Numbered from the stretch's first letter, positions 19,104-29,777 are shown. The stretch is DNA of 64,000 nucleotides from Salinimicrobium nanhaiense (GCA_012038135.1 JAAVJQ010000001.1:248001-312000); one strand, 5' to 3'. Notes: a model not told the origin generated them from the letters alone. Numbers and translations are program-made.

Positions 19104-21290
19104 ATGAAAAAGACCATAATGACCGTACTGGCTGCCGGAGCGTTGGTTTCCTGCGGGACCTCTCAGCAGCAACCACCTCAAGAGGAAACCCCGGTACAAA
19201 CAACTCAAACCCCTACAATTACATTGGAATATCCTGAAACCAGAAAAGGAAACACCGTTGACACGTATTTTGGCACTAAAGTAGAAGATCCTTATCGCTG
19301 GCTGGAAGACGACCGCAGTGCAGAGACTGAAGCATGGGTAAAAGCCCAAAATGAAGTCACTTTTGACTACCTTGAGGATATCCCTTTCAGGGAGGAACTT
19401 AAAAAACGCCTTACAGAACTCTGGAACTATGAAAAGATCTCGGCTCCATGGAAAGAGGGCGACTGGATCTATTTCAGTAAAAATGACGGATTGCAGAACC
19501 AGAGCGTGATCTACCGCAAAAAGTCGGAAGATGCGCCTGCTGAAGTTTTTCTTGATCCCAACAAATTTAGTGAAGACGGTACCACTTCTCTTAGTGGCGC
19601 GACTTTTTCTGAAGACGGAAAAATTCTTGCCTACAGCATTTCTGAAGGCGGAAGCGACTGGAGAAAGATCATTGTCATGGATGCCGAAACCCGGGAGATC
19701 AAAGAAGATACTTTGATTGATGTAAAGTTCAGCGGGATTTCCTGGAAAGGCAATGAAGGTTTCTACTATTCAAGCTATGACAAGCCAAAAGGAAGTGAAC
19801 TTTCTGCAAAGACAGATCAGCACAAGCTTTACTATCACAAATTGGGAACTCCTCAAAGTCAGGATAAATTGATCTTTGGCGGCACTCCTGAACAAAAGCA
19901 CAGATATGTTCGCGGAAATGTTTCTGAAGATAATCGTTACCTCTTCATTTCGGCCAATACCTCAACTTCAGGCGGAAAGATGTTCATGATGGACCTTTCC
20001 AAAGCAAATCCTACTATTGATACTATTATTGGTCATGAAAAGAATGAGAATTACGTGCTGGATAATCGCGGCAGCAAACTTTTCATTGTAACAGACCTTG
20101 ATGCACCAAACAGAAGGATCGTTACTGTTGACGCTGCTAATCCTACTCCTGAAAACTGGAAGGATTTTATTCCTGAAACAGAAAACGTGCTTAGCCCTTC
20201 AACAGGTGGAGATTATATCTTTGCTGAATACATGAAAGATGCCGTTTCTAACGTAAAACAGTATGATTACGAAGGAAATCTGGTAAGAGAAGTAGAACTT
20301 CCGGGTATTGGAACCATTGGAGGTTTAGGTGGAGAAAAAGAAGAAAAAGAACTTTACTACAGCTTCACGAACTATGTTACTCCCGGCAGCATCTATAAAT
20401 ATGACGTGGAAACCGGAGTTTCAGAACTGTATAACACTCCGCAGGTAGATTTTAATCCTGATGACTTTACAAGTGAGCAGGTGTTTTATACTTCCAAAGA
20501 CGGAACAAAAATTCCTATGATCATCACCTACAAAAAAGGGATGGAAAGAAACGGAAAGAACCCGACCATTCTTTACGGTTACGGCGGATTCAATATTAGC
20601 CTTACTCCTTCTTTTAGTATTGCGAATGCAGTGTGGATGGAACAAGGTGGAATTTATGCCGTCCCTAACCTTCGCGGAGGCGGAGAATACGGAAAAGAGT
20701 GGCATGATGCCGGAACAAAATTGCAAAAACAGAATGTTTTTGATGATTTCATCGCAGCTGCAGAATACCTGATAGAAAATGACTACACCTCTTCAGATTA
20801 TCTTGCGGTAAGAGGAGGTTCAAATGGAGGTTTACTTGTAGGTGCTACTATGACTCAGCGTCCGGACCTTATGCAGGTCGCTCTTCCTGCGGTAGGAGTT
20901 CTTGATATGCTCCGTTACCACACCTTTACTGCCGGTGCAGGATGGGCTTACGATTATGGAACTGCTGAGGAAAGCGAAGCCATGTTCAATTATCTAAAAG
21001 GCTATTCTCCGGTGCACAATGTAAAAGAAGGAGTTGAATATCCGGCTACTTTGGTAACTACAGGAGATCATGATGATCGTGTGGTGCCTGCACATTCCTT
21101 TAAATTTGCTGCCGAACTGCAGGATAAGCAGGCAGGAGATGATCCGGTATTGATCCGTATCGAGACCAATGCCGGTCACGGTGCCGGTACTCCGGTGAGC
21201 AAGACGATCGAGCAGTATGCAGATATCTTCGGATTTACACTATACAACATGGGATTTGAAAGCCTGCCGAACAAAAACGGGCAGCAGTAA
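19104..21290 (+). CDS. prolyl oligopeptidase family serine peptidase (lipoprotein)
   Basis: 728 residues. A lipoprotein signal (LVSC lipobox, Cys near 17) is followed by a Gln/Pro/Thr-rich spacer. The N-terminal [23 protein letters not shown] is the signature of the S9A family. A seven-bladed propeller fills the middle. The C-terminal alpha/beta-hydrolase has Ser573 in RGGSNGG, the Asp region GDHDDRVVP and His in NAGHG. Family members cut short proline-containing peptides; the lipobox suggests a periplasmic or envelope-anchored enzyme. A terminator follows. Confidence 0.93.
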   Translation: MKKTIMTVLAAGALVSCGTSQQQPPQEETPVQTTQTPTITLEYPETRKGNTVDTYFGTKVEDPYRWLEDDRSAETEAWVKAQNEVTFDYLEDIPFREELKKRLTELWNYEKISAPWKEGDWIYFSKNDGLQNQSVIYRKKSEDAPAEVFLDPNKFSEDGTTSLSGATFSEDGKILAYSISEGGSDWRKIIVMDAETREIKEDTLIDVKFSGISWKGNEGFYYSSYDKPKGSELSAKTDQHKLYYHKLGTPQSQDKLIFGGTPEQKHRYVRGNVSEDNRYLFISANTSTSGGKMFMMDLSKANPTIDTIIGHEKNENYVLDNRGSKLFIVTDLDAPNRRIVTVDAANPTPENWKDFIPETENVLSPSTGGDYIFAEYMKDAVSNVKQYDYEGNLVREVELPGIGTIGGLGGEKEEKELYYSFTNYVTPGSIYKYDVETGVSELYNTPQVDFNPDDFTSEQVFYTSKDGTKIPMIITYKKGMERNGKNPTILYGYGGFNISLTPSFSIANAVWMEQGGIYAVPNLRGGGEYGKEWHDAGTKLQKQNVFDDFIAAAEYLIENDYTSSDYLAVRGGSNGGLLVGATMTQRPDLMQVALPAVGVLDMLRYHTFTAGAGWAYDYGTAEESEAMFNYLKGYSPVHNVKEGVEYPATLVTTGDHDDRVVPAHSFKFAAELQDKQAGDDPVLIRIETNAGHGAGTPVSKTIEQYADIFGFTLYNMGFESLPNKNGQQ

Positions 21291-21313
21291 ATAAATTCTT
21301 TCAATACCTATTC

Positions 21314-21339
21314 AAAAGGCCTTCTTCGGAAGGCTTTTT
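21314..21339 (+). terminator. terminator after the oligopeptidase gene
   Basis: The stem AAAAG(G)CCTTC pairs with GAAGGCTTTT around a TTCG tetraloop with one bulged G, and ends in a T-run, 24 bp after the stop codon. Confidence 0.8.
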
Positions 21340-21377
21340 GCTTTTAAAGCCGTATTTTTACTACAAAATTTGCTGCT

Positions 21378-22346
21378 ATGCTCAGGGTCAAAAATCTCAC
21401 TTTTGGATATGGAGACAGGCCGGTTTTAAAGAACCTGAGCTTTACCATTGAAAAAGGTGAGAATGTTTCTATTATAGGTGCGAGCGGCTGCGGAAAAAGT
21501 ACACTCCTGCAGTCCATTTACGGATTACACCATGTCGACGGAAAGATATTTTGGGATCAGGAACAGCTGTTAGGACCAAATTTTAATATAGTTCCCGGGG
21601 AATCATTCATGAAATACCTCACCCAGGATTTTGACCTCATGCCACCTCTTAGTGTGGCTGAAAATGTGGGGAAATACCTTTCTAATGCCTATCCGCGGAA
21701 AAAGCAGCAGCGCGTGAATGAACTTCTGGAACTCGTGGAGATGCGGGAGCTGGCAAGGGTGAAAGCTAAATTCCTGAGTGGAGGACAGCAACAACGGGTC
21801 GCCCTGGCAAGAGTGCTTGCAAAACCCCCTGAAGTGCTACTGCTCGACGAGCCGTTTAGTCATATTGACCACTTTCGAAAGAACAAGCTTCGCAGAAACC
21901 TTTTTTCCCACCTTAAAAAAGCAGGGATCACTGTGCTGGTTGCCACTCACGACAGCACAGACGCCCTTTCTTATGCCGATAAGACCATAGCGATGAAAGC
22001 CGGCAGGATCATAGAAATGGGAGATCCACGGGAGCTGTATAATAATCCTAAAAATGCATATATAGCTTCCCTTTTTGGAGAAGTGAATGAATTGCCTGCT
22101 TCCCTGTTCTTTAAAAAACAGTCATCCCGAAAAAAGGTGATCCTTTATCCGCACGAGATCCACCTCACCGATGCCGGAAGCTACAAAGCGGTGGTGAAAA
22201 ATTCTTTTTTTAAAGGCAGTCATTTTTTGACACAGGCAGAAATTGAGGGGGAAGAAATATTCTTTGAAGTCCCGGTCCAACTCCAAAAAGGAAAGAACAT
22301 TCATCTTTCCATTAAGGGAGAACTCCTCGAAAGACGCTTAAGATGA
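21378..22346 (+). CDS. ABC transporter ATP-binding protein, Fbp/Pot-like
   Basis: 322 residues. Walker A is GASGCGKST (34-42), the signature is LSGGQQQRVALARVLA, Walker B is LLLDEPFSH and the switch His is in VATHDS. Beyond ~residue 235 a beta-rich TOBE-like extension resembles those of iron, spermidine or molybdate importers. No permease or binding-protein gene is adjacent, so the partner must lie elsewhere. The gene converges with the GreA-like gene: the two stop codons abut. Confidence 0.85.
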   Translation: MLRVKNLTFGYGDRPVLKNLSFTIEKGENVSIIGASGCGKSTLLQSIYGLHHVDGKIFWDQEQLLGPNFNIVPGESFMKYLTQDFDLMPPLSVAENVGKYLSNAYPRKKQQRVNELLELVEMRELARVKAKFLSGGQQQRVALARVLAKPPEVLLLDEPFSHIDHFRKNKLRRNLFSHLKKAGITVLVATHDSTDALSYADKTIAMKAGRIIEMGDPRELYNNPKNAYIASLFGEVNELPASLFFKKQSSRKKVILYPHEIHLTDAGSYKAVVKNSFFKGSHFLTQAEIEGEEIFFEVPVQLQKGKNIHLSIKGELLERRLR

Positions 22347-22802
22347 TCAGATCACTTCTTTTATAAGAATTTCCCTACCGTTAAATTCCAGTTTTTCCCC
22401 GCCAGCCTTTCCCGATAAGGCTTGTGCGATAGGAGAAGAAGCGCCTACAGCATAGAATTTTTCATCGCCGATCTTTACTTCTCCCTCCGGGATCGCAATA
22501 AAATAATTGGCGGCTGATGTTTTTACTGCACTTCCAAAAGTAATTCGCTCGTCTTTTCTTCCCGCAGGAATGATCCTGATCGTTTTTCGCAGCTTCCGGA
22601 ATTCTTCATGCTGTCCTGCCAGCTTTTCGAATTCGAGGTGGAGCATTGCGCGGCCGGTTTCATATTTATCACCCATGGAGCACTTAGTCTCCAGTTTTAA
22701 TGCCGCCTCCAGGTCATCGATTGCCCGTTGCACCGTTTGCAGTTTACCTTCCACATACGCAGCACAGGCCTCTATAAGTTGTTCTTTGGTTTTTGAATTC
22801 AT
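22347..22802 (-). CDS. GreA/GreB-type transcription elongation factor-like protein
   Basis: 151 residues from MNSKTKEQ, where the start overlaps the mtgA stop by 4 bp (ATGA); a longer in-frame start exists but lacks conserved sequence. The N-terminal helical hairpin (AAYVEGKLQTVQRAIDDLEAA) and a C-terminal FKBP-like part with GSAVKT and SPIAQALSGKAGG fit the GreA/GreB family, although the protein is divergent. Gre factors bind the RNA polymerase secondary channel; this one may be a paralogue with another role. Confidence 0.7.
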   Translation of the reverse strand: MNSKTKEQLIEACAAYVEGKLQTVQRAIDDLEAALKLETKCSMGDKYETGRAMLHLEFEKLAGQHEEFRKLRKTIRIIPAGRKDERITFGSAVKTSAANYFIAIPEGEVKIGDEKFYAVGASSPIAQALSGKAGGEKLEFNGREILIKEVI

Positions 22803-23470
22803 TTTTCCAGCTGAATTGCCCCGAGGTTTCTCATTTGCCTTACGATCCACGCCTGCCTCCCGGCGATGTAGTTACTGGCAGGTTTAGCTCTGTATTCTCT
22901 GGGATTGGGTAAAATTGCAGCTATAGCCGCCGCCTCATATGCCGTTAGATTAGCAGCCGACTTTCCGAACCAGGCCTGAGCTGCAGCCTCGGCGCCGTAG
23001 ATCCCTTTTCCCATTTCTATGCTGTTAAGATAAACTTCGAGGATCCGCTCCTTGCTCCAAAACAATTCTATTAAAAAGGTAAAATAAACTTCCAGTCCTT
23101 TCCTAAACCAGCTGCGTTGCGGCCATAAAAAAGCATTTTTGGCAGTTTGTTGTGAGATCGTACTGGCACCTCTCACCCGCTTGCCCTTCTTGTTATCTTC
23201 CATGGCTTTTTGAATAGCCTCGTAATCAAAGCCGTTATGGTTTGGGAAATTTTGATCTTCGCTGGCGATCACCGCCATCTTAAGATTATCGGAAATCTCT
23301 TCCATTGGCACCCAATCATGCCGGATGTCTTCTTCAGGATTTTCAAAATACCTAATGAGCATCAGATTAGTAAATGGCACCGGAACCCACTTATAGATCA
23401 CCACAAGCAGAATACTGAAAAGAAACAGCCCCAACAGCAGCTTAAATATAAATTTGAAAAATCTCTTCAT
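22799..23470 (-). CDS. mtgA: monofunctional peptidoglycan glycosyltransferase
   Basis: 223 residues with an N-terminal membrane anchor (residues ~5-27). The GT51 motifs are in order: AVIASEDQNFPNHNGFD with the catalytic Glu, RGASTISQQTAKNAFLW, ILEVYLNSIEMGKGIYG and AAIAAILPNP. There is no transpeptidase domain. It polymerises lipid II into glycan strands at the inner membrane. It starts directly after the FAD oxidoreductase stop, so three genes (oxidoreductase, mtgA, gre-like) are tightly linked. Confidence 0.94.
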   Translation of the reverse strand: MKRFFKFIFKLLLGLFLFSILLVVIYKWVPVPFTNLMLIRYFENPEEDIRHDWVPMEEISDNLKMAVIASEDQNFPNHNGFDYEAIQKAMEDNKKGKRVRGASTISQQTAKNAFLWPQRSWFRKGLEVYFTFLIELFWSKERILEVYLNSIEMGKGIYGAEAAAQAWFGKSAANLTAYEAAAIAAILPNPREYRAKPASNYIAGRQAWIVRQMRNLGAIQLEK

Positions 23471-24589
23471 TTATTCTTCGATTAGATCGGCCAGTTCTTT
23501 TCCTACCAGGCTGCCAATAGCGATTCCCATTCCTCCAAGACGCACGCCACAAAACACGTTTTTTGAAACCTGTTTAATCACAGGTTTCTTTTGTTCTCCC
23601 ATTCCCATAATTCCGCTCCAGCGTCTTTCGATCTTAAAGGGAGTATCCGGTAAAATAACATTTTTAAGCAACACTTCCAGCTTTTGCTGAATGAGAGTAG
23701 TAAGGGCAAGTTCTGTGGTCTCTTCTCCTTTTAGGTTCAGATTTCTTCCTCCACCAAACAGGATCCGGTTATTGATGTTTCTGAAATAGTAAAATCCCTC
23801 CTCAATATGAAAAGTTCCTTTGATGTGCAGGTTTGGGATTGGGGCGGTAATCAATACCTGCGCCCGTGCAGGTTTTACTTCCGGAATTCCTAATTGGGAA
23901 GCAAAACCGTTGGTGGCGATCAACACTTTTCTGGTATAGAAACTGAAATGCTCTGTCTCCACCTCTACGGAATCATTTGCTTCTAAAAAACCATTCACCG
24001 TTACAGAATTGAGGATCTTTACCCCCGCCGCCTGCACCTTTTGCAGCAAAGCACTCATCATTTTTCCGGTATCCAGCTGGCCTTCGAATTTGTTGAAGAT
24101 CACCTCTTCCTGAATCCTTCCGAAGTTAAACCTATTGTTGGTGATACTGAAAACATCCTCTCCAAAAATGGGTTTTAGAAGGCTATTAATTTTTCCCATT
24201 TTTGACACGCAGGTTTCATACAGCTTCCGGTCATTGGCAGAGAAGATTTCATAACCTCCATTTACCTGCAGGTCAATATTCTTATCTCCCAAGTTCTTCC
24301 GAAGCAATTCAAGGCCTTTCACGCGCTTTTCTACCAGCTGCAACACTTCGTTTTCAGAATGATTGTTTAAGTCATCTATGATCTCGCTAAGACTTCCAAA
24401 GCAAGCGAATCCGGCGTTTTTGGTACTTGCCCCGTTTGGAAGGAGTCCGCGCTCGAGAACCAGGATCTTAGCTTCCGGAAAACGGGTTTTAAGCTGCAGG
24501 GCACAATTTAAACCAGTGATCCCGCTGCCTATGACGGTATAATCAATATTTGAAAACCAGGAATCATGCTCCCAGAAGGATAAACTCAT
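23471..24589 (-). CDS. FAD-dependent oxidoreductase (DAO family)
   Basis: 372 residues. The Rossmann nucleotide-binding motif is YTVIGSGITGLNCALQL near residue 18, with LVLERGLLPNGAS as the second strand. The C-terminal GVRLGGMGIAIGS contacts FAD in this family. D-amino acid, sarcosine and glycerol-3-phosphate oxidases belong here; the substrate cannot be read from the sequence. It is directly upstream of mtgA and in its operon. Confidence 0.85.
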   Translation of the reverse strand: MSLSFWEHDSWFSNIDYTVIGSGITGLNCALQLKTRFPEAKILVLERGLLPNGASTKNAGFACFGSLSEIIDDLNNHSENEVLQLVEKRVKGLELLRKNLGDKNIDLQVNGGYEIFSANDRKLYETCVSKMGKINSLLKPIFGEDVFSITNNRFNFGRIQEEVIFNKFEGQLDTGKMMSALLQKVQAAGVKILNSVTVNGFLEANDSVEVETEHFSFYTRKVLIATNGFASQLGIPEVKPARAQVLITAPIPNLHIKGTFHIEEGFYYFRNINNRILFGGGRNLNLKGEETTELALTTLIQQKLEVLLKNVILPDTPFKIERRWSGIMGMGEQKKPVIKQVSKNVFCGVRLGGMGIAIGSLVGKELADLIEE

Positions 24590-24666
24590 AAATAACTTTT
24601 TTGAGATCTACGAAAGCTGTGGCTTCCGAAGCATCTAAAGGTATAAAAAGATAGTCATCAATAAAA

Positions 24667-24699
24667 AGACCTCACAGGTTTTGAAAACCTGTGAGGTCT
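24667..24699. repeat. palindromic intergenic repeat (possible terminator)
   Basis: A perfect 15-bp inverted repeat (AGACCTCACAGGTTT and complement) around TGA. It lies between the 3' end of accC and the start of the FAD oxidoreductase gene, both read on the minus strand, and could end the accC transcript. The same type of element recurs in many Bacteroidota genomes (from memory, not searched). Confidence 0.75.
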
Positions 24700-24742
24700 A
24701 AAATAGATTATACTCAGGGAATACCAGTGAAACCCCTGTCGT

Positions 24743-26089
24743 TTATTCTATGGGTTTCATTTTGAAGGTCTCCATGAACTTTGTGGTGTAATTACCCGCT
24801 ACATAATCGGGTTCATCCATCAACTGTCTATGGAAAGGAATGGTTGTTTTGACGCCTTCAATCACGAACTCATCCAATGCGCGTCTCATTTTGCTAATCG
24901 CTTCTTCCCGGGTTTGGGCAGTAGTGATCAACTTGGCGATCATCGAATCATAGTTTGGCGGAATCACATAACCACTGTACACGTGTGTATCGATTCTCAC
25001 TCCATGACCTCCCGGCGCATGAAGGTTGGTGATTTTCCCTGGTGACGGCCTAAAGTCGTTATAAGGATCTTCGGCATTGATACGACATTCGATTGAATGC
25101 AGCTGTGGTGTATAATTCTTTCCTGAAATAGGCACCCCCGCGGCAACAAGGATCTGCTCCCTGATGAGGTCATAATCGATCACCTGCTCGGTAATAGGGT
25201 GCTCAACCTGGATACGGGTATTCATTTCCATGAAATAGAAATTCCTGTGTTTGTCCACAAGAAATTCCACGGTACCTGCACCTTCGTATTTAATATATTC
25301 GGCTGCTTTAACGGCAGCATCTCCCATTTGCTTCCGAAGTTTATCGGTCATAAAGGGAGAAGGGGTTTCTTCGGTTAATTTCTGGTGACGACGTTGTACA
25401 GAACAGTCTCTTTCAGAAAGGTGACAGGCTTTTCCGGAGCTATCTCCAACCACCTGGATCTCGATGTGGCGCGGCTCTTCAATAAGCTTTTCCATGTACA
25501 TCCCATCATTACCAAAGGCTGCACCGGCTTCCTGGCGGGCAGAATCCCAGGCTTTACGCAGGTCTTCTTTCTTCCATACCGCACGCATTCCTTTTCCACC
25601 TCCACCGGCAGTAGCTTTAAGCATCACGGGGTATCCCATGCCTTCGGCTATCTTTTCTGCCTCTTCATAGGATTCAAGAATTCCTTCAGAACCGGGAACA
25701 CAGGGAACTCCGGCTGCTCTCATGGTAGCTTTGGCCGTAGCCTTGTCTCCCATTTTATCGATCATTTCTGGACTTGCCCCAATGAACTTGATATCATGTT
25801 CTGCACAGATCTTGGAAAACTTGGCATTTTCAGCAAGGAATCCGTAGCCTGGATGGATAGCATCTGCATTGGTGATCTCGGCAGCTGCGATAATATTTGA
25901 AATTTTTAAGTAGGAAAGCTGGCTGGGAGGAGGGCCAATACATACGGCTTCATCGGCAAACCTAACATGCAGACTCTCGGCATCGGCCGTAGAATAGACT
26001 GCAACGGTCTTTATGCCCATCTCCTTACAGGTGCGAATAACGCGTAATGCGATCTCTCCCCTGTTGGCAATCAATATTTTTTTAAACAT
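24743..26089 (-). CDS. accC: acetyl-CoA carboxylase, biotin carboxylase subunit
   Basis: 448 residues. It starts [21 protein letters not shown] and has the ATP-grasp glycine loop [10 protein letters not shown] and the metal/biotin site [13 protein letters not shown]. The length excludes pyruvate carboxylase. It carboxylates biotin on AccB using ATP and bicarbonate, the first step of malonyl-CoA formation. It follows accB by 46 bp. Confidence 0.96.
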   Translation of the reverse strand: MFKKILIANRGEIALRVIRTCKEMGIKTVAVYSTADAESLHVRFADEAVCIGPPPSQLSYLKISNIIAAAEITNADAIHPGYGFLAENAKFSKICAEHDIKFIGASPEMIDKMGDKATAKATMRAAGVPCVPGSEGILESYEEAEKIAEGMGYPVMLKATAGGGGKGMRAVWKKEDLRKAWDSARQEAGAAFGNDGMYMEKLIEEPRHIEIQVVGDSSGKACHLSERDCSVQRRHQKLTEETPSPFMTDKLRKQMGDAAVKAAEYIKYEGAGTVEFLVDKHRNFYFMEMNTRIQVEHPITEQVIDYDLIREQILVAAGVPISGKNYTPQLHSIECRINAEDPYNDFRPSPGKITNLHAPGGHGVRIDTHVYSGYVIPPNYDSMIAKLITTAQTREEAISKMRRALDEFVIEGVKTTIPFHRQLMDEPDYVAGNYTTKFMETFKMKPIE

Positions 26090-26135
26090 ACCTGTTTAGT
26101 TTTGGCTGTAGGGTAAAATTTTCGAACAACACCTT

Positions 26136-26645
26136 TTATGATGGATCGACAAGGAAAAGTGGCTGATCAAACTCTACCGGTGAAGAATCGTCTACCAGTA
26201 CTTTTACAATCTTTCCTGAAACTTCACTTTCTATTTCATTGAACAACTTCATGGCCTCAATCACACAAAGCACGTCTCCTTCTTTTATGGAATCACCAAC
26301 TTCTACGAAAACATCCTTATCTGGTGAGGGTTTTCTGTAGAAAGTACCAATAATTGGGGATTTGATGGTGATATAACCTTTATTGTCCTGTGCGGCAGCT
26401 GCTTCTCCTCCACCGGCAGATTGACTTTCCTGTTGTTGAGGTGCCTGTTGTGGCTGCTGCTGTTGTGCCGGCTGGTGCATTTGCGGTGCTGCCTGCATGG
26501 GTACCTGCTGCAGGATGGTAGTCTCCCTGTTCTCATCAGATCCGGTTTTGATGGTGATCTTCACATCATCCATTTCCAGCTTCACTTCACTGGCTCCGGA
26601 TTTAGCCACAAATTTGATCAGATTCTGAATTTCTTTTAAATCCAT
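26136..26645 (-). CDS. accB: acetyl-CoA carboxylase, biotin carboxyl carrier protein
   Basis: 169 residues. The N-terminal helix ([17 protein letters not shown]) is followed by a Gln/Pro/Ala-rich hinge (residues ~50-88) and a C-terminal biotinyl domain with biotinylation at Lys133 in EAMKLFNEI. It shuttles carboxybiotin between AccC and the carboxyltransferase. It lies 20 bp after fabH. Confidence 0.96.
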   Translation of the reverse strand: MDLKEIQNLIKFVAKSGASEVKLEMDDVKITIKTGSDENRETTILQQVPMQAAPQMHQPAQQQQPQQAPQQQESQSAGGGEAAAAQDNKGYITIKSPIIGTFYRKPSPDKDVFVEVGDSIKEGDVLCVIEAMKLFNEIESEVSGKIVKVLVDDSSPVEFDQPLFLVDPS

Positions 26646-26665
26646 AATATTTAGTGTTGGGTGTT

Positions 26666-27661
26666 TTAAGAATTATAAGCCCATTTTAGATAGACAGAGC
26701 CCCAGGTGAACCCTCCTCCAAATGAAGCGAATATAAGATTATCTCCTTTTTTAAATTGTTTTTCAAAGTCATTCAATAGCAGCGGCAAGGTAGCGGAAGT
26801 TGTGTTCCCGTAACGCTGAATGTTCATAAGTACTTTGGAATCTTCCAGACCCATTCGGCTGGCAGTAGCATCAATGATGCGGCGGTTAGCCTGGTGAGGC
26901 ACCAGCCAGTCGACATCTTCATTGGTTAAATTGTTACGTTCCATGATCCTGGCACTCACCTCGGCCATATTAGTAACGGCAAACTTGAAGACGGTCTTCC
27001 CGTCCTGGAAAACATAGTGCTGTTTGTTAGCGACAGTTTCGGCTGTAGGGGGAAACAAAGAACCACCGGCGGTGATCTTTAAAAATTCTCTTCCTGTACC
27101 ATCGCTTCTAAGAATTTCATCCTGCAATCCCAGACCTTCTTCATTAGGCTCAAAAAGAGCCGCGCCGGCACCATCTCCAAAAATGATACAGGTGGTCCTG
27201 TCTGTATAATCAATGATCGAAGACATTTTATCGGCTCCAATGACCAGGACTTTCTTATATCTACCAGATTCTATATAGGCTGCTGCAGTAGACATTCCGT
27301 AAAGAAAACTGGAGCAGGCTGCCTGCAGGTCATAGGCAAAAGCATTAACTGCACCTATTTGGGTAGCTACATAAACTCCTGTAGCCGCAACGGGAAGATC
27401 CGGTGTGGCCGTAGCCAGGATAAGGAGGTCGATTTCTGCAGGATCTATCCCCGATTTTTTGATAAGGTCTTCGGCGGCCCTGATGGCTAGAAAAGAAGTT
27501 CCTTTATCAGCATCTTTGAGGATGCGGCGCTCTTTGATCCCTGTCCTTGAAGTGATCCATTCGTCATTGGTATCCACCATGGTTTCGAGGATCTTGTTGG
27601 ACAATACAAATTCGGGTACATATGCGCCTACAGCTGTAATCGCTGCTGTTGTTTTATTCAT
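26666..27661 (-). CDS. fabH: beta-ketoacyl-ACP synthase III
   Basis: 331 residues with the complete KAS III triad: Cys116 in [11 protein letters not shown], His in [12 protein letters not shown] and Asn in [11 protein letters not shown]. It condenses acetyl- or branched acyl-CoA with malonyl-ACP to begin fatty acid synthesis. fabH-accB-accC are tightly spaced and form a fatty-acid initiation operon. Confidence 0.95.
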   Translation of the reverse strand: MNKTTAAITAVGAYVPEFVLSNKILETMVDTNDEWITSRTGIKERRILKDADKGTSFLAIRAAEDLIKKSGIDPAEIDLLILATATPDLPVAATGVYVATQIGAVNAFAYDLQAACSSFLYGMSTAAAYIESGRYKKVLVIGADKMSSIIDYTDRTTCIIFGDGAGAALFEPNEEGLGLQDEILRSDGTGREFLKITAGGSLFPPTAETVANKQHYVFQDGKTVFKFAVTNMAEVSARIMERNNLTNEDVDWLVPHQANRRIIDATASRMGLEDSKVLMNIQRYGNTTSATLPLLLNDFEKQFKKGDNLIFASFGGGFTWGSVYLKWAYNS

Positions 27662-27780
27662 AAATATGCAATTTATGCCTCTGTATGATGGATAGCGTCC
27701 TGAAAAACAGTAAATTACTAAATCTTCAAAATACAGCGGTGCAAATTAAGGTGTTTTTAGCACTTTATCAACTTAAAACA

Positions 27781-27806
27781 AAAAACTCTCACAATGTGAG
27801 AGTTTT
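27781..27806 (-). terminator. terminator after rpmF
   Basis: AAAACTCTCAC pairs with GTGAGAGTTTT around AAT. It is 26 bp beyond the rpmF stop and separates rpmF from fabH. Confidence 0.82.
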
Positions 27807-27831
27807 GTATGGTAGTCAAAGCTCTTTATGA

Positions 27832-28029
27832 TTAAGCTTCTACTTCTTCGGTATTATCGATCAATACCTGGCCACGGTAGTAAAGTTTACCTTCATGCCA
27901 GTGAGCTCTGTGGTACAAATGAGCTTCTCCTGTAGTAGGATCTGTAGCTATTTGCGGAACAGAAGCTTTGTAATGCGTTCTTCTTTTATCTCTCCTCGTT
28001 TTTGAGGTCTTTCTCTTTGGATGTGCCAT
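27832..28029 (-). CDS. rpmF: 50S ribosomal protein L32
   Basis: 65 residues. It opens [17 protein letters not shown], the family signature, with later HLYHRAHW. No zinc-binding Cys pairs are present, so it is the zinc-free form. It begins 9 bp after the YceD-like gene, the usual arrangement. Confidence 0.95.
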   Translation of the reverse strand: MAHPKRKTSKTRRDKRRTHYKASVPQIATDPTTGEAHLYHRAHWHEGKLYYRGQVLIDNTEEVEA

Positions 28030-28038
28030 GGCTGCGTA

Positions 28039-28575
28039 TTAATTATCGTTTAATAAATTTTTTAACTTCTCCCAGCGGGGATCTATATCCTCCTCTGCTT
28101 TGATCTCTTTTTCCCGCGGACTTAACTCGTCCAGCTTTTCAAGTACTTCAGACTTTAGGGTGCCGTCAAGCACGCCCGGATGAACTCTTTTTGACGGAAC
28201 TGCCAATACTATTAGCTCGTAAATGTACTGCTGAATATTCACCTCATATTCCCCGTGTGGGAGAATAAGGAGATCTTCATTGTCATCGTTGTACTCCTGC
28301 CCAAACTTAACCACCAAAAACAACTCGCTGTCAATGGGTTGATCATAAGGTTCATTGGTTAGGTCGCAATAAACATTTACCGTTCCAGATGCTCTAAAAG
28401 CCAATTCCAACATAGTAGGTTTTTTCTCAAGTTCGAGATCCACCTTTACATTAGCGCTATTAAAATCATCATATTCAAAATGCTCAAAGAACTTATTGTC
28501 AATTTCGTACTCGAACTGGTGTTTTCCTTGTTTCAGACCCACAAAAGGGATCGTGAACTCCTTTAGTTTCCTCAT
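28039..28575 (-). CDS. DUF177/YceD-family protein (23S rRNA accumulation)
   Basis: 178 residues from MRKLKEFTIPF. An upstream in-frame ATG at 28623 is rejected because a TATCTTTG -7 element lies over it and the extra residues look non-coding. The protein is acidic and ends ...EDIDPRWEKLKNLLNDN, typical of flavobacterial YceD homologues. YceD family proteins are linked to 23S rRNA accumulation in bacteria and chloroplasts and are commonly encoded before rpmF, as here. Confidence 0.85.
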   Translation of the reverse strand: MRKLKEFTIPFVGLKQGKHQFEYEIDNKFFEHFEYDDFNSANVKVDLELEKKPTMLELAFRASGTVNVYCDLTNEPYDQPIDSELFLVVKFGQEYNDDNEDLLILPHGEYEVNIQQYIYELIVLAVPSKRVHPGVLDGTLKSEVLEKLDELSPREKEIKAEEDIDPRWEKLKNLLNDN

Positions 28576-28620
28576 TTCATCATCAGTTTCAAGTGCCTTC
28601 CCCTCAGGATAAGGCGGGTG

Positions 28621-28628
28621 CAAAGATA
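28621..28628 (-). promoter_or_regulatory. possible -7 element of the yceD-rpmF unit
   Basis: TATCTTTG on the minus strand, 45 bp before the chosen start. No TTTG at the expected distance was seen, so support is partial. Confidence 0.4.
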
Positions 28629-28671
28629 TAAAAATTAATGAATTGCCTATTCTTTATAAACAAATTTTTGT

Positions 28672-29718
28672 TTATATCTTTTTGCTCTGCTTTTTCAGAA
28701 CATTTGAGGTCAATTCGGCGTACTCCTGCCGGTTTCGATAAATGTCAATTGCTTTAAAAACCGCTTCTTTGAAGGAGTGATGATCGGCTTCATTTTTTCC
28801 GGCAATCTCGTATGCAGTACCATGATCGGGAGAGGTCCTTACTTTGCTGAGCCCCGCTGTGAAGTTGACTCCGCTTCCGAAGGAAAGGGTTTTGAAAGGA
28901 ATCAATCCCTGGTCATGATAAGCAGCTACAACGGCATCAAAATTTTTGTAGTTGCCACTTCCGAAGAAACTATCGGCAGAATAGGGTCCAAAAACCAGTT
29001 TTCCGGAGCTTCTTATTTTTTCTAATGTAGGTTTAGTGACCTCATCATCTTCATTGCCAATTACTCCGTTATCTCCGCTATGCGGATTAATCCCCAGCAC
29101 CGCCACTTTTGGCTTCTGAATTTTGAAATCCTGCTGCAGAGATTTGTAAATAATCCTGATCTTTTTCTCGATGAGCTCAGGAGTAATGGCCGAAGCCACA
29201 TCTTTAACAGCAACATGATCTGTCAATAATCCTACTCTTAAAGTATCGGTGATCATGAACATCAGGCTATCCCCTTCCAGTTCTTTAGCAAGATAATCTG
29301 TATGGCCCGGAAATTTAAAGTTCTCACTTTGGATATTGTGCTTGTTTATAGGTGCCGTCACCAACACATCAATTTCTTCTTTTTTTAAAGCTTCGGTAGC
29401 TGCCCTTAAAGATTCAAAAGCATATTTACCACCTTCGGCAGTTTCTTCCCCAAAATTGATATTCACATTTTCCTTCCATACGTTCACCACGTTAAATTTA
29501 TTATCGATAGCCTGGGAAGCATCTTCAATTCCCTGGAAGGTGATATCGTAATCCAGTTTTTTCTTAATAAATGTTATGGTCTTTGCTGAAGCAAAAACTA
29601 CAGGTGTGCAAAGTTCCAGCATACGGACATCTTCAAAAGTCTTCAGCACGATCTCACTCCCAATCCCGTTGAGATCCCCAATACTTATTCCCACTTTTAT
29701 TTTGTCGGCTGATTTCAT
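28672..29718 (-). CDS. pdxA: 4-hydroxythreonine-4-phosphate dehydrogenase
   Basis: 348 residues. It opens KVGISIGDLNGIGSEIVLKT. Metal and substrate motifs are FPGHTDYLA, GINPHSGDNG, YHDQGLIPFK and RTSPDHGTAYEIAG. It oxidises 4-phosphohydroxy-L-threonine in pyridoxal phosphate synthesis. It is divergent from ribE with 59 bp between start codons. Confidence 0.95.
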   Translation of the reverse strand: MKSADKIKVGISIGDLNGIGSEIVLKTFEDVRMLELCTPVVFASAKTITFIKKKLDYDITFQGIEDASQAIDNKFNVVNVWKENVNINFGEETAEGGKYAFESLRAATEALKKEEIDVLVTAPINKHNIQSENFKFPGHTDYLAKELEGDSLMFMITDTLRVGLLTDHVAVKDVASAITPELIEKKIRIIYKSLQQDFKIQKPKVAVLGINPHSGDNGVIGNEDDEVTKPTLEKIRSSGKLVFGPYSADSFFGSGNYKNFDAVVAAYHDQGLIPFKTLSFGSGVNFTAGLSKVRTSPDHGTAYEIAGKNEADHHSFKEAVFKAIDIYRNRQEYAELTSNVLKKQSKKI

Positions 29719-29753
29719 ATAGGTTCCCTGTATTTATTCTAATTTTATAGGCG

Positions 29754-29761
29754 CAAAGGTA
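29754..29761 (-). promoter_or_regulatory. possible -7 element of pdxA
   Basis: TACCTTTG on the minus strand, 35 bp before the pdxA start. The upstream TTTG partner is not evident. Confidence 0.4.
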
Positions 29762-29777
29762 AATAATAAATAAGGAA

